A stretch of 64,000 bases of DNA from JACPNO01 sp963825405 (GTDB lineage: Bacteria; Acidobacteriota; Terriglobia; Bryobacterales; Bryobacteraceae). The notes under the pieces were generated by a model, which was not told the origin of the DNA, ran no database searches, and saw only the letters and a list, made by a program, of their open reading frames with translations. Shown here piece by piece: positions 9,732-19,216 of the stretch. Both the position numbers and the translations under genes were made by a program. How positions within the stretch are numbered: position 1 is the first letter of the stretch; the number at the start of each line of letters is the position of its first letter. The stretch spans positions 620,001 through 684,000 of the forward strand of contig CAWGTB010000005.1 in assembly GCA_963825405.1 (NCBI GenBank), in the 5' to 3' direction.

Positions 9732-10344
9732 GGATAATGGCCAGCGGCAGGTCGCCGATCTTAAGGTTCAACGCCCAGTCCCGCTCACCCTCTTTGGCGA
9801 AACTGGGAAACTTGTCGGCCGTCGAAGCCCAGATGCTGAGTACGGCGGGATGGGGCGTGCCGGAGGCTCTCCGGCTCATGTTCATGAGGGCGTCGAAACC
9901 AGGAGCCGCGTTCAGATCCTGGTCATCGATGGTGGGGATCAGAACCAGAAAATCGCGCTGCGGAGAAACACCGACATGGTCGCCCGTTACCGGCTGCAAG
10001 GCGTAGCGCAAGGTATAGACGCCGGCCTTGATGCTTTGCCCGCGGCGGTCGGCGCCGGGCCCTGGGAAGCGAATGGCCCCCAGCAGAGCTCCGGTTGGAA
10101 TCGTGGGCAGAGTGACATCGGCTTCGGTGGATTTCGGACCGGCGGGCGCTTCGCTTCGGAACCAAACCTCGCAGAACGCAGCGCCACCCGCGTTGAGGAT
10201 TCGCGTTCCTTGGGGTTGCAGCGCGTGGGCGATTGCGGGCGCAAGATCAGAGGGAGGCGGTCCGGCTGGCTCACTTTTGTACTGCGCAAAAGCTGCAGCA
10301 GCAGCCAGGAAAAGGGAAACCATCAATCGGGAAGCGCTATGCAT
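9712..10344 (-). CDS. Secreted protein of unknown function
   Basis: Not recognised. About 210 residues with a signal peptide (LMVSLFLAAAAAFAQ, cleavage after FAQ). The mature part has beta-rich segments such as AAFCEVWFRSEAP, GAIRFPGPG, IKAGVYTLRYALQP and RDFLVLIPT, which recall small periplasmic beta-sandwich proteins of the DUF2911 type; this is a weak resemblance. The ATG at 10344 was chosen because the frame upstream of it runs into the tRNA gene. It overlaps cysH by 20 bases and is probably co-transcribed with it. Confidence 0.65.
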   Translation of the reverse strand: MHSASRLMVSLFLAAAAAFAQYKSEPAGPPPSDLAPAIAHALQPQGTRILNAGGAAFCEVWFRSEAPAGPKSTEADVTLPTIPTGALLGAIRFPGPGADRRGQSIKAGVYTLRYALQPVTGDHVGVSPQRDFLVLIPTIDDQDLNAAPGFDALMNMSRRASGTPHPAVLSIWASTADKFPSFAKEGERDWALNLKIGDLPLAIILVGKAE

Positions 10345-10391
10345 GGCTGAAAGATTGGATTCTTGACGGCCTGCGCCGGCTGCGCATATTC

Positions 10392-10467
10392 TGGAGCGGG
10401 AGACCGGATTCGAACCGGCGACATCGACCTTGGCAAGGTCGCACTCTACCAACTGAGTTACTCCCGC
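10392..10467 (-). tRNA. tRNA-Gly (GCC), CCA encoded
   Basis: Cloverleaf on the minus strand. The seven-base acceptor stem GCGGGAG pairs with CTCCCGC, the discriminator is T and CCA is encoded. The D arm contains AACTCAGTTGGTAGAGT, the anticodon stem-loop CGACC-TTGCCAA-GGTCG shows anticodon GCC, and the T arm GCCGGTTCGAATCCGGT is standard. Confidence 0.97.
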
Positions 10468-10741
10468 CCAATGAGAAACTCTCATTTTCCTCCACTTCGG
10501 CGTGGCTGTCAAACCCGCTGCCTTCCAGATGCGGAAGGGTTGTCAAACGCTTCAAGGAAAAGCATTTATAATCTTGGTCCAAATTTTGGATCTGTGTTAG
10601 ACTATCGTTTCTGTTCGGGTAACACTCGGGCAGAGTCCGAATTTTCCTTCCTTCCAATTTTGGATTGAGCTGGTGTTATGGACCCCCACGGGCTGTGGGA
10701 AACGTGTGTGAAAGTTGTGTATGAATGCGTGGTGGTGACCG
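10468..10741 (+). promoter_or_regulatory. dnaA upstream region with 11-bp-spaced TGTG boxes
   Basis: The 270 bases between tRNA-Gly and dnaA contain no gene. Three same-strand nonamers start exactly 11 bases apart: TGTGGGAAA (10694), TGTGTGAAA (10705) and TGTGTATGA (10716). The first is one mismatch from the inverted DnaA box TGTGGAAAA. Two related AT-rich segments, CCAAATTTTGGAT (10579) and CCAATTTTGGAT (10654), lie upstream, and a TTGGTC/TAGACT pair with 18-base spacing near 10575-10604 could be a promoter. DnaA binding for autoregulation or origin function is inference. Confidence 0.4.
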
Positions 10742-12049
10742 ATGAATCCGTGGGACCAGATCAAGAAGCAGCTTGAAGCCAGCCTGAGCCGGGAAAACTA
10801 CAGCGGTGTGATCGGGAAGACCAGTTACGCCGAGCTGGAACGCGGCGTTCTCCGCATCAACGTTCCCAACGAAGAGACCCGGGTGTGGCTGGAGACCGAG
10901 TACGCCAGCCAGGTCAATGCGTTGATCCGCAAATTGGCGCTGGGCATCAAGGCGGTAGTGTATGACGTCGCCGCGCCGGTCGAAGGCGCGCCTGAAAATG
11001 GTACGGAACAGATGCCGGATTTCGAATCCCCTGCCAGCCAGTTGAACCCGCGCTTCACTTTCGACAATTTCGTAGTGGGCGCCTGCAATCAGTTTGCGCA
11101 TGCCGCGGCGCGCTCGGTTGCGACCAATCCATCGCGTAGTTATAACCCGCTGTTTCTCTACGGCGGCGTGGGGATGGGCAAGACCCATCTGATGCACGCC
11201 ATCGGCCGGGCGCTGATTAACGGCTCATCGCGCATGCGAATCGTCTACACGTCGAGCGAGCGCTTCACCAACGAAGTCGTCTCTGGAATCCGCTTCGAGC
11301 GCATGATGCAGCTGCGCCAGCGCTATCGCTCCGCCGACGTGCTGTTGATCGACGACATTCAGCTTCTCGGCAATAAAGAGCGCACGCAGGAAGAGTTCTT
11401 CCACACGTTCAACGAGCTCCACGATCACCAGAAGCAGATCGTGATTTCGAGCGATTCTCCGCCCAAGGAGATTCCCGGCCTGCTGGAGCGTCTGCGCTCG
11501 CGTTTCGAATGGGGACTTATGGCCGATATCCAGCCGCCCGACCTGGAAACCAAAATGGCGATCCTGGACAAGAAAGCCGAAGCGGAGGGCTGCCGGCTTC
11601 CGGAAGACGTGCGCATTTTCATTGCATCCAAAACGCGTTCCAATGTGCGGGAGCTGGAAGGCGCGCTGGTGAAGTTGATCGCCTATACTTCGCTCACCGG
11701 CGCTCCCATCACGCTGCCCATGGCGCAGCAGGTATTGAAGCATCTGACGCCCGCGCAGGACCGTCGCGTCACCATCGATACCATTCAAAAAGCAGTGGCC
11801 GAGAAATTCGGTATCCGCCAAATCCAGCTCAAAGAAAAGAGCAATACGCGCACGATTGTGTACCCGCGCCAGGTAGCCATGTTTCTGGTGAAGGAACTGA
11901 CCGCCGCGTCGCTGCCGGAGATCGGCCGGGCCTTTGGCGGAAAGCACCACACAACGGTGATTCACTCCATAAGCCGGATCAACCAGCTTCGCCAGACTGA
12001 TCCTAATTTGAACAGGACGATACACAGCCTAATTGAATCATTACAATAG
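10742..12049 (+). CDS. dnaA: Chromosomal replication initiator DnaA
   Basis: A 435-residue AAA+ initiator. Domain I is residues 1-75 (begins NPWDQIKKQLEASLSRENY). A short linker is followed by domain III with NPRFTFDNFVVGACNQFAHA, Walker A GGVGMGKTHL near 138 and Walker B LLIDDIQLL near 200. The C-terminal DNA-binding domain carries the DnaA signature GRAFGGKHHTTVIHSI. Length is normal for the family. The next gene is dnaN, the usual order at bacterial origins. Confidence 0.98.
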   Translation: MNPWDQIKKQLEASLSRENYSGVIGKTSYAELERGVLRINVPNEETRVWLETEYASQVNALIRKLALGIKAVVYDVAAPVEGAPENGTEQMPDFESPASQLNPRFTFDNFVVGACNQFAHAAARSVATNPSRSYNPLFLYGGVGMGKTHLMHAIGRALINGSSRMRIVYTSSERFTNEVVSGIRFERMMQLRQRYRSADVLLIDDIQLLGNKERTQEEFFHTFNELHDHQKQIVISSDSPPKEIPGLLERLRSRFEWGLMADIQPPDLETKMAILDKKAEAEGCRLPEDVRIFIASKTRSNVRELEGALVKLIAYTSLTGAPITLPMAQQVLKHLTPAQDRRVTIDTIQKAVAEKFGIRQIQLKEKSNTRTIVYPRQVAMFLVKELTAASLPEIGRAFGGKHHTTVIHSISRINQLRQTDPNLNRTIHSLIESLQ

Positions 12050-12285
12050 CTGTTAGCATCTCTTTCCACAACCGCGTGCCTATATTTCCTGCGAATCCCT
12101 GTGTAAAGCCGCGCCGGTACCCGAATTCAGCACAATCGACCACCGGTTTCGCACATGAAAGCGGAGCAGAAAGTCATAGGATTTTGTATAATTTAGATAG
12201 AAATCAACATTTCGACAGGCCCCATGAATACGGTCCTTCTAAGCATAAGTTTGTATACACTCTACTCGGAGAGGAGCGCTGCCTG
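12050..12285 (+). promoter_or_regulatory. dnaA-dnaN intergenic region, possible promoter
   Basis: 236 bases without a gene, AT-richer than the flanks. A DnaA-box-like CTTTCCACA lies at about 12061-12069 and a TATAAT hexamer within GATTTTGTATAATTTAG near 12187. A ribosome site GAGAGGAG precedes the dnaN ATG by about 12 bases. This could be part of oriC, but the box count visible by eye is low. Confidence 0.35.
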
Positions 12286-13402
12286 ATGGAATTCACGGTT
12301 AGCAAAGCCGATCTGGTCCGTGAGTTGGGCCTCTCGCAGGGGGTGGTCGAGAAGAAAACCACGATTCCCATTCTCTCCAATGTGCTGCTTGAGGCGCAGC
12401 GAGAGCGGTTGATCCTGACGGCAACCGATCTGGAGTTGGGAATTCGCTGCTCGTGTCCCGCCAAGGTGAAAAAAGAAGGCGCGGGCACTGTTCCGGCGCG
12501 CAAGCTGCTGGACTATGTGCGTTTGCTGCCGGATGCGGATCTCCATGTGAAATTCATGGAGAATCACTGGGCCAACATCACCTGCGGCCGTTCCAAGACC
12601 AGGATGGCGGGAATGTCGCGCGAGAGTTATCCCGAGCTGCCGCAGGCGCCCGAGCAAATTGCCGAGCTGCCGGTAGCGCTGCTCTCGTCGATGATCTCGA
12701 AAACAATTTTTGCGATCTCGATGGAAGAATCGCGCTTCACGCTGAACGGCGCGCTGCTGCTTCTGCGGCCGGATGGCCTCACCATGGTCGCGACCGATGG
12801 GCATCGCCTGGCTTATGTGGATCATGAAGACGGAGCGCTCGGCCAGCAAAGCTTTTCGCGCGTTGATTCCCCGCAAAGCGATGGGCGAAATCGTCAAACT
12901 GGCTGCCGAGAGCGGCGCCGATAGCTAAAGTAACCATCGCCGGTGACGACAATCACCTGTTCTTCCAATTCGGCGACCCGGCTGCTCATCACGCGCAAGC
13001 TCACCGGGAATTTTCCGGACTACGAGCGCGTTCTTCCGAAAGACAATACGCAACTTGCTAAGCTGCAGCGCGACGAAATCCGGTCGGCCATCGAGCGCGT
13101 TTCGCAGTTCGCCGACGAGCGTTCGCGCGCGGTTCGCGTGCAGTTCGCGCCCGGCGAGGTCAAGGTATTCTCTTCGTCGGTGGAAACGGGCGAGAGCGAA
13201 GAGAGCGTGCCAACGGAGTACACCGGGCCGGAACTCGAAATCGGTTTCAACGCCCAATATCTGCTGGACTTTCCTGCGCGCCATTTCCCAAGAACAGGTT
13301 TCCTTCGCGCTCAAAGATCAGAAGAGCGCGGGCGAAATGCGGCCCGGCACGGAAGATGCCAACCAGCACTACCGTTACGTCGTAATGCCCATGAGGATTT
13401 GA
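12286..13402 (+). CDS. dnaN: DNA polymerase III beta clamp (frameshifted)
   Basis: The sliding clamp that tethers polymerase III to DNA. It starts MEFTVSKADLVRELGLSQGV at ATG 12286 with a GAGGAG site upstream. Clamp marks include KTTIPILSNVLLEA, LTATDLELGIRC, GMSRESYPELP, VATDGHRLAYV and the C-terminal HYRYVVMPMRI. The frame changes near 12840, 12925, 12975 and 13275 (the last from an extra C in TTTCC). Once joined the protein is about 372 residues, normal for DnaN. An essential gene with four breaks argues for consensus errors. Confidence 0.93.
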
Positions 13403-13438
13403 GGGCCGGATCAGGCCCAATCGTCGGATTAAGAATCT

Positions 13439-15887
13439 ATGCCCAATGAAGTAAGCACTCCGCCGCCGGAAGTTTACGATTCCACTAGTATCAAAGTCCT
13501 GGAAGGACTCGAGGCGGTCCGCCTGCGGCCGGCCATGTACATCGGCTCGACCGGCGAGATGGGTTTGCATCACCTGGTTTATGAAGTCGTCGACAACTCG
13601 GTCGACGAAGCCCTGGCGGTTATTGCACCGAGATCAACGTCACCATCCACATCGACAATTCCGTGACGGTGGTCGACAACGGCCGCGGCATACCGGTCGA
13701 CATGCACGAAGAGGAAGGCGTCTCGGCGGCGCAGGTCGTGATGACCAAGCTGCACGCCGGCGGCAAATTCGATTCCAAGAGCTACAAAGTTTCCGGCGGA
13801 CTGCACGGCGTGGGCGTCAGCGTGCGTCAACGCGCTTTCTGAGCGGCTCGATCTCGAGATCTGGCGTGACGGGTACACCTGGCAGCAGGAATACGCTGCC
13901 GGCGTTCCCAAGGGCCCTCTGCAGCGGGCCGGCAAGGCCGGCAAGCAAGACCGGCACCAAGGTCACCTTCAAGCCGGATCGCATCCATCATGGATGTGAC
14001 CAAGTTCAACTACGACACGCTGGCGCAGCGTTTGCGCGAGCTGGCGTTTCTGAACAAGGGTCTCAAGATCACGCTGAGCGACGAGCGCGAAGATCCGGTC
14101 AAGAGCGCACGAATTTCTCTACAGCGGCGGCATCGCGGAATTCATCAAGCATCTGAACCGCGGCAAGACCGTGCTGCACGACAAGCCGATTCATTTCGAA
14201 GCGCAAAAGGATCTGCCACGCCAACGGCGGCATCCTCACCATGGAAGTGGCGCTGCAGTACAACGACGGCTATTCGGAAAACGTTTTCAGTTTCGCCAAC
14301 AACATCAACACCGTGGATGGCGGCATCGCACTTGAGCGGTTTCCGCAGCGCGCTCACGCGCACCATCAACGCCTACGGCCAGCAGGCGGGCTGTTCAAGG
14401 ACGTCAAAGAAAATCTCACCGGCGACGATGTGCGCGAGGGTCTCACCGCGGTCGTCAGCGTCAAGCTGCCGCAGCCGCAGTTCGAAGGCCAGACCAAGGG
14501 CAAGCTCAACAGCGACATTCAGGGGCACGTCGTCCAGTTCGTCAACGACAAGCTGGGCGAGTACTTCGACAAGAATCCCGGCGTGATGCGCAAGATCGTC
14601 GGCGAAGTCGATCGACGCCGCGCGCGCCCGTGAAGCTGCCCGCAAGGCCCGCGATCTGACCCGCCGCAAAGGCGCGCTCGATTCCGGCGGCCTGCCCGGC
14701 AAGCTGGCCGATTGCCAGGAGAAGGATCCGGAACGCTGCGAGCTGTTTCTGGTCGAGGGCGAATCGGCCGGCGGCACCGCCAAGCAGGGCCGCGACCGCC
14801 GCTTCCAGGCCATCCTGCCGCTCAAGGGCAAAATCCTCAACGTCGAAAAAGCCCGCTACGACAAGATGCTGGGCCACGACGAAATTCGCTGCCTCATCAC
14901 CGCGATGGGCACCGGCATCGGCAAGGACGATTTCGACGCCACCAAGCTGCGCTACCACAAGATCATCATCATGACCGACGCCGATGTGGACGGCTCCCAC
15001 ATCCGCACGCTGCTGCTCACCTTCTTTTTCCGCCACATGCAGGAATTGATCTCGCGCGGCCACATCTTCATCGCGCAGCCGCCGCTCTACCGCATCAAGA
15101 AGGGCAAGAACGAAAAGTACATCAAGGACGAAAAGGAATTCACGCGCGAGATCATGCGGCGCGCCACCGAGAATCTGACGCTCGAGTTCGGCACCAACGG
15201 CGTCGGCCCCGAAACCAACTATCGAAGCCGCCGAGCTGCGCAATTTCCTGATGAATCTGGATGAGTACGAGCAGATTTTCCAGAAGGTGGAGCGCAAGGT
15301 GCGCGATCCGCGCGTGGTGGACGTGATTTCGAATGTAAATTTGCACATCGATACCAAAGCGGATTTTGCCGACCGTGCCAACCTCGATCAGCTCGCCAAG
15401 AGCATGCTGGCGGCGGGGATCAAGACCGAGTCGGTGAACGATGAGGAACACTCGGCCTGGATTCTGGCTTACCACGATGCCACCAACGCCGAGCGCCGCA
15501 TCGGCCTGGAGCTGGCGGCGCAGCCGGAATACAAGCGGCTGCGGGCGATTGCGCGCCAGATCGCCAAGTACAATCAGCCGCCGTTCGTTGTCGTCAAGAA
15601 CGAAAGCCGGCAAGCCCAGCCCAACTGGCGCGACCTGCTGAGCTACGTCAAGGTCGAGGGCAAGCGCGATGCTTCCGTCCAGCGCTACAAAGGCTTGGGC
15701 GAAATGAACGCCGAGCAACTCGCCGAAACCACGATGAATCCGGAAAAGCGCACGCTGCTGCAGGTGCGCCTGGAAGACGCGGTCGAGAGCGAAGAAATTT
15801 TCTCCACGCTGATGGGCGAGGACGTGGAGAGCCCGCCGCAAGTTCATCGAAGAGAATGCGCTGGACGTGAAGAATCTGGACGTGTAG
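13439..15887 (+). CDS. gyrB: DNA gyrase subunit B (heavily frameshifted)
   Basis: ATPase subunit of gyrase. The GHKL part shows YIGSTGEMGLHHLVYEVVDN and VVDNGRGIPVDMHEEEG. The TOPRIM region has LFLVEGESAGGTAKQGRDR and IIMTDADVDGSHIRTLLL, and the tail has RYKGLGEMNAEQLAETTMNP. About ten small indels break the frame, near 13622 (missing G), 13825, 13948, 13982, 14112, 14212, 14335, 14608, 15225 and 15838. The corrected protein ends KNLDV at TAG 15885. There is no recF between dnaN and gyrB, only 36 bases. Confidence 0.95.
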
Positions 15888-15966
15888 CTTGCCTCCGCTC
15901 GGGGCTCAACATTGCGCTTCTCCTCAAAACCGGGCGCGCCAGTAGGAGACCAGTACCAAAGGTCGA

Positions 15967-16200
15967 ATGAGCGCCAACCGCCAAGAAGATCTTTTGTCCA
16001 CGACGGACGGGTGTTGGCCTGTCGCACTTTTGTTTGCCGGTATACCGCTTACCCTCGTTGGGCTCGCGGTGACTGGATTTTTGTTTTTCTCTGGACCGTG
16101 GACCTTGGCGCACATGTACCAGTTCCTCTGGGCCAGTGTCCCGATGTTGATTATCGGAGTGGCGGCCCTGATCCTCTATCTATCGGTTCGGAAACGATAA
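15967..16200 (+). CDS. Small two-helix membrane protein
   Basis: 77 residues with two hydrophobic segments (about 18-41 and 50-72) and a basic C-terminus VRKR, so probably an inner-membrane protein. Not recognised. It lies alone between gyrB and the glycine-rich secreted protein. Support for coding is the membrane-protein-like composition only; the first 10 residues could belong to a different start. Confidence 0.45.
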   Translation: MSANRQEDLLSTTDGCWPVALLFAGIPLTLVGLAVTGFLFFSGPWTLAHMYQFLWASVPMLIIGVAALILYLSVRKR

Positions 16201-16304
16201 TTTCCGTCTGAGCCGAAAATCTTAGCTAAACAGATTTAAGCGCTGTAATCCGAGGCTTGCCAAGCCCGCCCCCCGGCGGTACTCTGCAATTAGAGGTGTC
16301 CTTT

Positions 16305-17000
16305 ATGAAGCGGGTTGCGCAGTTGGTTCTGTGCTGCTTGCTGGTGCAGTGCGCCTTTGCTCAACGTGGTGGCGGAGGGCATGGCGGTGGTGGTGGCGGA
16401 ATGCGCGGTGGCGGAGGAGTGTCTGGCGGCGGCTTCCGTAGCGGTGGATCCGGTGGTGGGTACCGCGGTGGGGGTAGCATCGGTTCAGGCTATCGCGGTG
16501 GCGGAGGGTACACGGGGTCCCGTGGGGGATACGGCCATGGCGGCTACTACGGCGGCTACCGATATGGACGGTCTTATTATGGTGGATACGGTTTTGGCTT
16601 CGGCCTTTACGCGCCCTGGTATTACGGCGGCTACTACGGCAGCTACTACGATCCGTACTCTTACAACCCGTACTACTATCCGCAAACGTACGTCGATCCG
16701 GCCCCGCCGGTAACGGTTTATCAGAATCCGAACTACGTGCCTGACCCGCCGGTCCGGCCGATGATTCGCGATTATCCGGATAACGCCCAGCCGTCACGCG
16801 CCACCGGCGAGCCGACCGTTTACCTGCTCGCTTTCCAGGACGGATCGATCCAGGCCGCGCTCGCGTACTGGGTGGACGGCAACACGCTGCACTACGTCTC
16901 CACGCGGCGCGAGCAGCGGGAAGCTCCACTCGAATCCGTCGACCGCGCGCTCAGCCAGCGGCTGAACCGGGAGCGACGGCTGGAATTGCATCTGCCCTAG
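16305..17000 (+). CDS. Secreted Gly/Tyr-rich repeat protein with conserved C-terminal domain
   Basis: About 231 residues. A signal peptide (LVLCCLLVQCAFAQ) is followed by residues about 20-80 of RGGGG/GGGYRGG repeats, and then about 70 residues rich in YGGYY and YDPY. The last 70 residues are ordinary globular sequence (EPTVYLLAFQDGSIQAALAY, then DGNTLHYVSTRREQREAPL), a small beta domain. ATG 16305 is preceded by AGAGGT. Low-complexity secreted proteins of this kind occur in Acidobacteria; a cell-surface or matrix role is a guess. It converges with the amidohydrolase gene, 3 bases apart. Confidence 0.7.
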   Translation: MKRVAQLVLCCLLVQCAFAQRGGGGHGGGGGGMRGGGGVSGGGFRSGGSGGGYRGGGSIGSGYRGGGGYTGSRGGYGHGGYYGGYRYGRSYYGGYGFGFGLYAPWYYGGYYGSYYDPYSYNPYYYPQTYVDPAPPVTVYQNPNYVPDPPVRPMIRDYPDNAQPSRATGEPTVYLLAFQDGSIQAALAYWVDGNTLHYVSTRREQREAPLESVDRALSQRLNRERRLELHLP

Positions 17001-17003
17001 CGG

Positions 17004-18314
17004 CTACTTGGGCTCGGCGGTCGAAGGCGGATCGCTCTGCTTCTTGGGCGGCGTGAAATACTGCTTCGGTGCTTTGCTCCACTCGACCATGCTGATCCCG
17101 GTGGGATCGTAAACAACGCGCCCGGCGCGCAGGGTCATGCGATTCTCCAGCTTCACTTCGCCCATCATTTTGGCGCGGCCGCAATCGATATAGCCGAACT
17201 TCCCGTGGCGCAATTCGATCACCGCGATATCCGCCTCGCGGCCAACCGTGAGAGTTCCCAATTCCGGCCGGCGGATTTCCCTGGCGGGATTCACCGTCGA
17301 GCGGCGAATCACATCTTCGAGCGGAATGCCGATGGCCATCATCTTCGACATCGTGGTGATCATGTCCACCACGGGGCCGTTCACGCTGCCCATGTGCAGG
17401 TCGGTCGAGATGGAATCCGGAATGAAGCCCTGCTTGATGGCGGGCACCGCGTTGCGAAACCAGAAGCTGCCGCCGCCGTGGCCCACGTCGAAAATCACGC
17501 CCCGTTTGCGGGCCTCGGCGTAAATCGGATTTAACGTGCCGTTGTCCAGCAGCACCGGAAACTGCTGCGCGAAGACATGAGTGTGGATGTCGCCGGGGCG
17601 CATCTTTTTGAGAATCAGATCTTCGTATGGCCGTTCCGGCGGGCGCGGCCAGAAGTCCACCATTACAGGAACATCGGCTTGCGTGCCTGCTTCGATGGCG
17701 CGATCGACCGCCGCCCACGGCGGATGCGTGGCATCCCACGGCAGGCTGGTCCAGTAATGCGCGGTCTTGATGCCCACGATCACGTCGCGGTATTTCTTGA
17801 TGGTCGCGGCGCAGAGCTGGGCATCCATTTCGCGGATATCCTGCTCTTTTTCCGAGCCCATGCCCGCGGCCACGATATTGAGAAAACTAAGCACGCGAAT
17901 CTGCGCGGTGTCGATGATGGTGCGCTTGATCTCTGGGAAATCGCGCGCGCCCCAGGTTCCGGCATCAACGATGGTCGTGAGCCCGGAGGAAAAATTCATG
18001 TTGGCGGGATAGGAAAGGCCGCTCGCGGGGCGATCGACGCCGGCGTGCGCATGAATGTCGATGAGCCCGGGCGTGATGTAGAGGCCGGTGACATCCACCA
18101 CGCGGCGCGCGTTCGCGGCGGGAATGTTTTTTTCGACCGCGGCAATTTTGCCGCCCGCCAGCGCCACATCCATCGGTCCATTGATGCTGTTGGCGGGATC
18201 GATGACCCGGCCGCCTTTCAACAGCAGGTCGTAGGGCTGGGCCTGGGCCCAGGCGATCGATAGCGAGCCCACCAGTGCCAGGCGGGCGAGGTATGAATGC
18301 ATGGGAAACATCAT
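17004..18314 (-). CDS. Secreted amidohydrolase/deacetylase-family metalloenzyme
   Basis: A 436-residue TIM-barrel amidohydrolase with a signal peptide (LALVGSLSIAWAQAQ). Metal site marks are TPGLIDIHAHAG near residue 85, the later VIFDVGHGGGSFWF and STDLHMGSVNG, and a composite beta domain (LLLKGGRVIDPANSINGPMD at the front, READIAVIELRHGKFGYID at the back). It resembles the EF_0837/AHA_3915 deacetylase group. The ATG overlaps the TGA of the BtuF-like gene (ATGA), making it the last gene of the B12-riboswitch operon. Substrate unknown; a corrinoid role is only inferred from position. Confidence 0.82.
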   Translation of the reverse strand: MMFPMHSYLARLALVGSLSIAWAQAQPYDLLLKGGRVIDPANSINGPMDVALAGGKIAAVEKNIPAANARRVVDVTGLYITPGLIDIHAHAGVDRPASGLSYPANMNFSSGLTTIVDAGTWGARDFPEIKRTIIDTAQIRVLSFLNIVAAGMGSEKEQDIREMDAQLCAATIKKYRDVIVGIKTAHYWTSLPWDATHPPWAAVDRAIEAGTQADVPVMVDFWPRPPERPYEDLILKKMRPGDIHTHVFAQQFPVLLDNGTLNPIYAEARKRGVIFDVGHGGGSFWFRNAVPAIKQGFIPDSISTDLHMGSVNGPVVDMITTMSKMMAIGIPLEDVIRRSTVNPAREIRRPELGTLTVGREADIAVIELRHGKFGYIDCGRAKMMGEVKLENRMTLRAGRVVYDPTGISMVEWSKAPKQYFTPPKKQSDPPSTAEPK

Positions 18315-19204
18315 ACCCGTCTCCAGGCGCTGCCTTCGAACGACGGCTCGAAAAGGTCCGGATGCAGCACTTCCGCCACGATCCGCAGCGATTCCACCAG
18401 CCTTGGTCCGGGCCGGTTGAAGTACTGATTGCCGTCGGCCAGGAATACGCGGGAGGCAAACCTACCCCACTCGGGCCGCTGCGTGAGCCAGTACATTTCT
18501 TTCTCCGTGCGCTCCAGATCGAACCCGCAGGGCGTTACCAGGATCACGTCCGGATCGCTTGCCACCAGTTCCTCCCAGGTCATCCAGGGCGAATGTTTGC
18601 CGGTCTCGCCGAACAAATTAACGCCGCCGGCGAGGGCAACCAACTCCGGCGTCCAGTTTCCGGCGGCCATCAGTGGCTCGATCCATTCGATCACGGCCAC
18701 GCGCGGCCTCTTGGCAGATTGCCGAGCGCGTGCGGAGATTGCCTGCAGCCGCTTTTGTAGTTCACCAATCGGAGAACTGTCCACGCCCAGGGCATTCGCC
18801 ACGCGCTGCATGTCCGCCCAGACGCCGTCGAGCGATTCTCCGTTGAGCGAAACAATCTTCGGCTGGCTGGCCAGGCGCCCCGCGACGGAGCGCTCCACAT
18901 CGGCAAGACTCACGGCGCAGACCTCGCACTGCGTTTGCGTGAGAATATGCGTCGGCTGCAGACGCTCCAGCACGTCGTCGAAAACATCGTAGACCGAGAG
19001 CGCATTGCGCACGCGATCTTTCACCAACTGGTCGATCTCGCGGCTGCTGCCGGAAACCGGAATTGTGGGCTTGGTGCAGACAGGCAGCGATTTCACCGCC
19101 GGCGGAAAATCGCATTCGTGCGAGCAGCCTACGAGAAATTCAAACTGGCCGAGCGCATGCACGATCTCCGTGGCGCTCGATATCAGGGAAACAATGCGCG
19201 GCAC
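18311..19204 (-). CDS. BtuF-like cobalamin-binding protein without signal peptide
   Basis: A 297-residue protein of the periplasmic-binding class III (helical backbone) type. The N-terminus RIVSLISSATEIVHALG and VGCSHECDFP match BtuF/COG0614 proteins. TQCEVCAV, VAVIEWIEPLMAAGNW and ASDPDVILVTPCGFDLERT follow. No signal peptide or lipobox is seen, so it is predicted cytoplasmic, unlike E. coli BtuF. It lies 12 bases after the DUF6580-like membrane gene in the B12 operon. It may bind corrinoid after uptake; transport partners BtuC and BtuD are absent from the window. Confidence 0.8.
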   Translation of the reverse strand: MPRIVSLISSATEIVHALGQFEFLVGCSHECDFPPAVKSLPVCTKPTIPVSGSSREIDQLVKDRVRNALSVYDVFDDVLERLQPTHILTQTQCEVCAVSLADVERSVAGRLASQPKIVSLNGESLDGVWADMQRVANALGVDSSPIGELQKRLQAISARARQSAKRPRVAVIEWIEPLMAAGNWTPELVALAGGVNLFGETGKHSPWMTWEELVASDPDVILVTPCGFDLERTEKEMYWLTQRPEWGRFASRVFLADGNQYFNRPGPRLVESLRIVAEVLHPDLFEPSFEGSAWRRV

Positions 19205-19216
19205 GCGACGCTGCGG

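Noticed and set aside
10345..10512. N-terminal extension of the secreted-protein frame upstream of 10344
   Set aside because: It runs through the tRNA-Gly gene; the signal peptide begins after the ATG at 10344.
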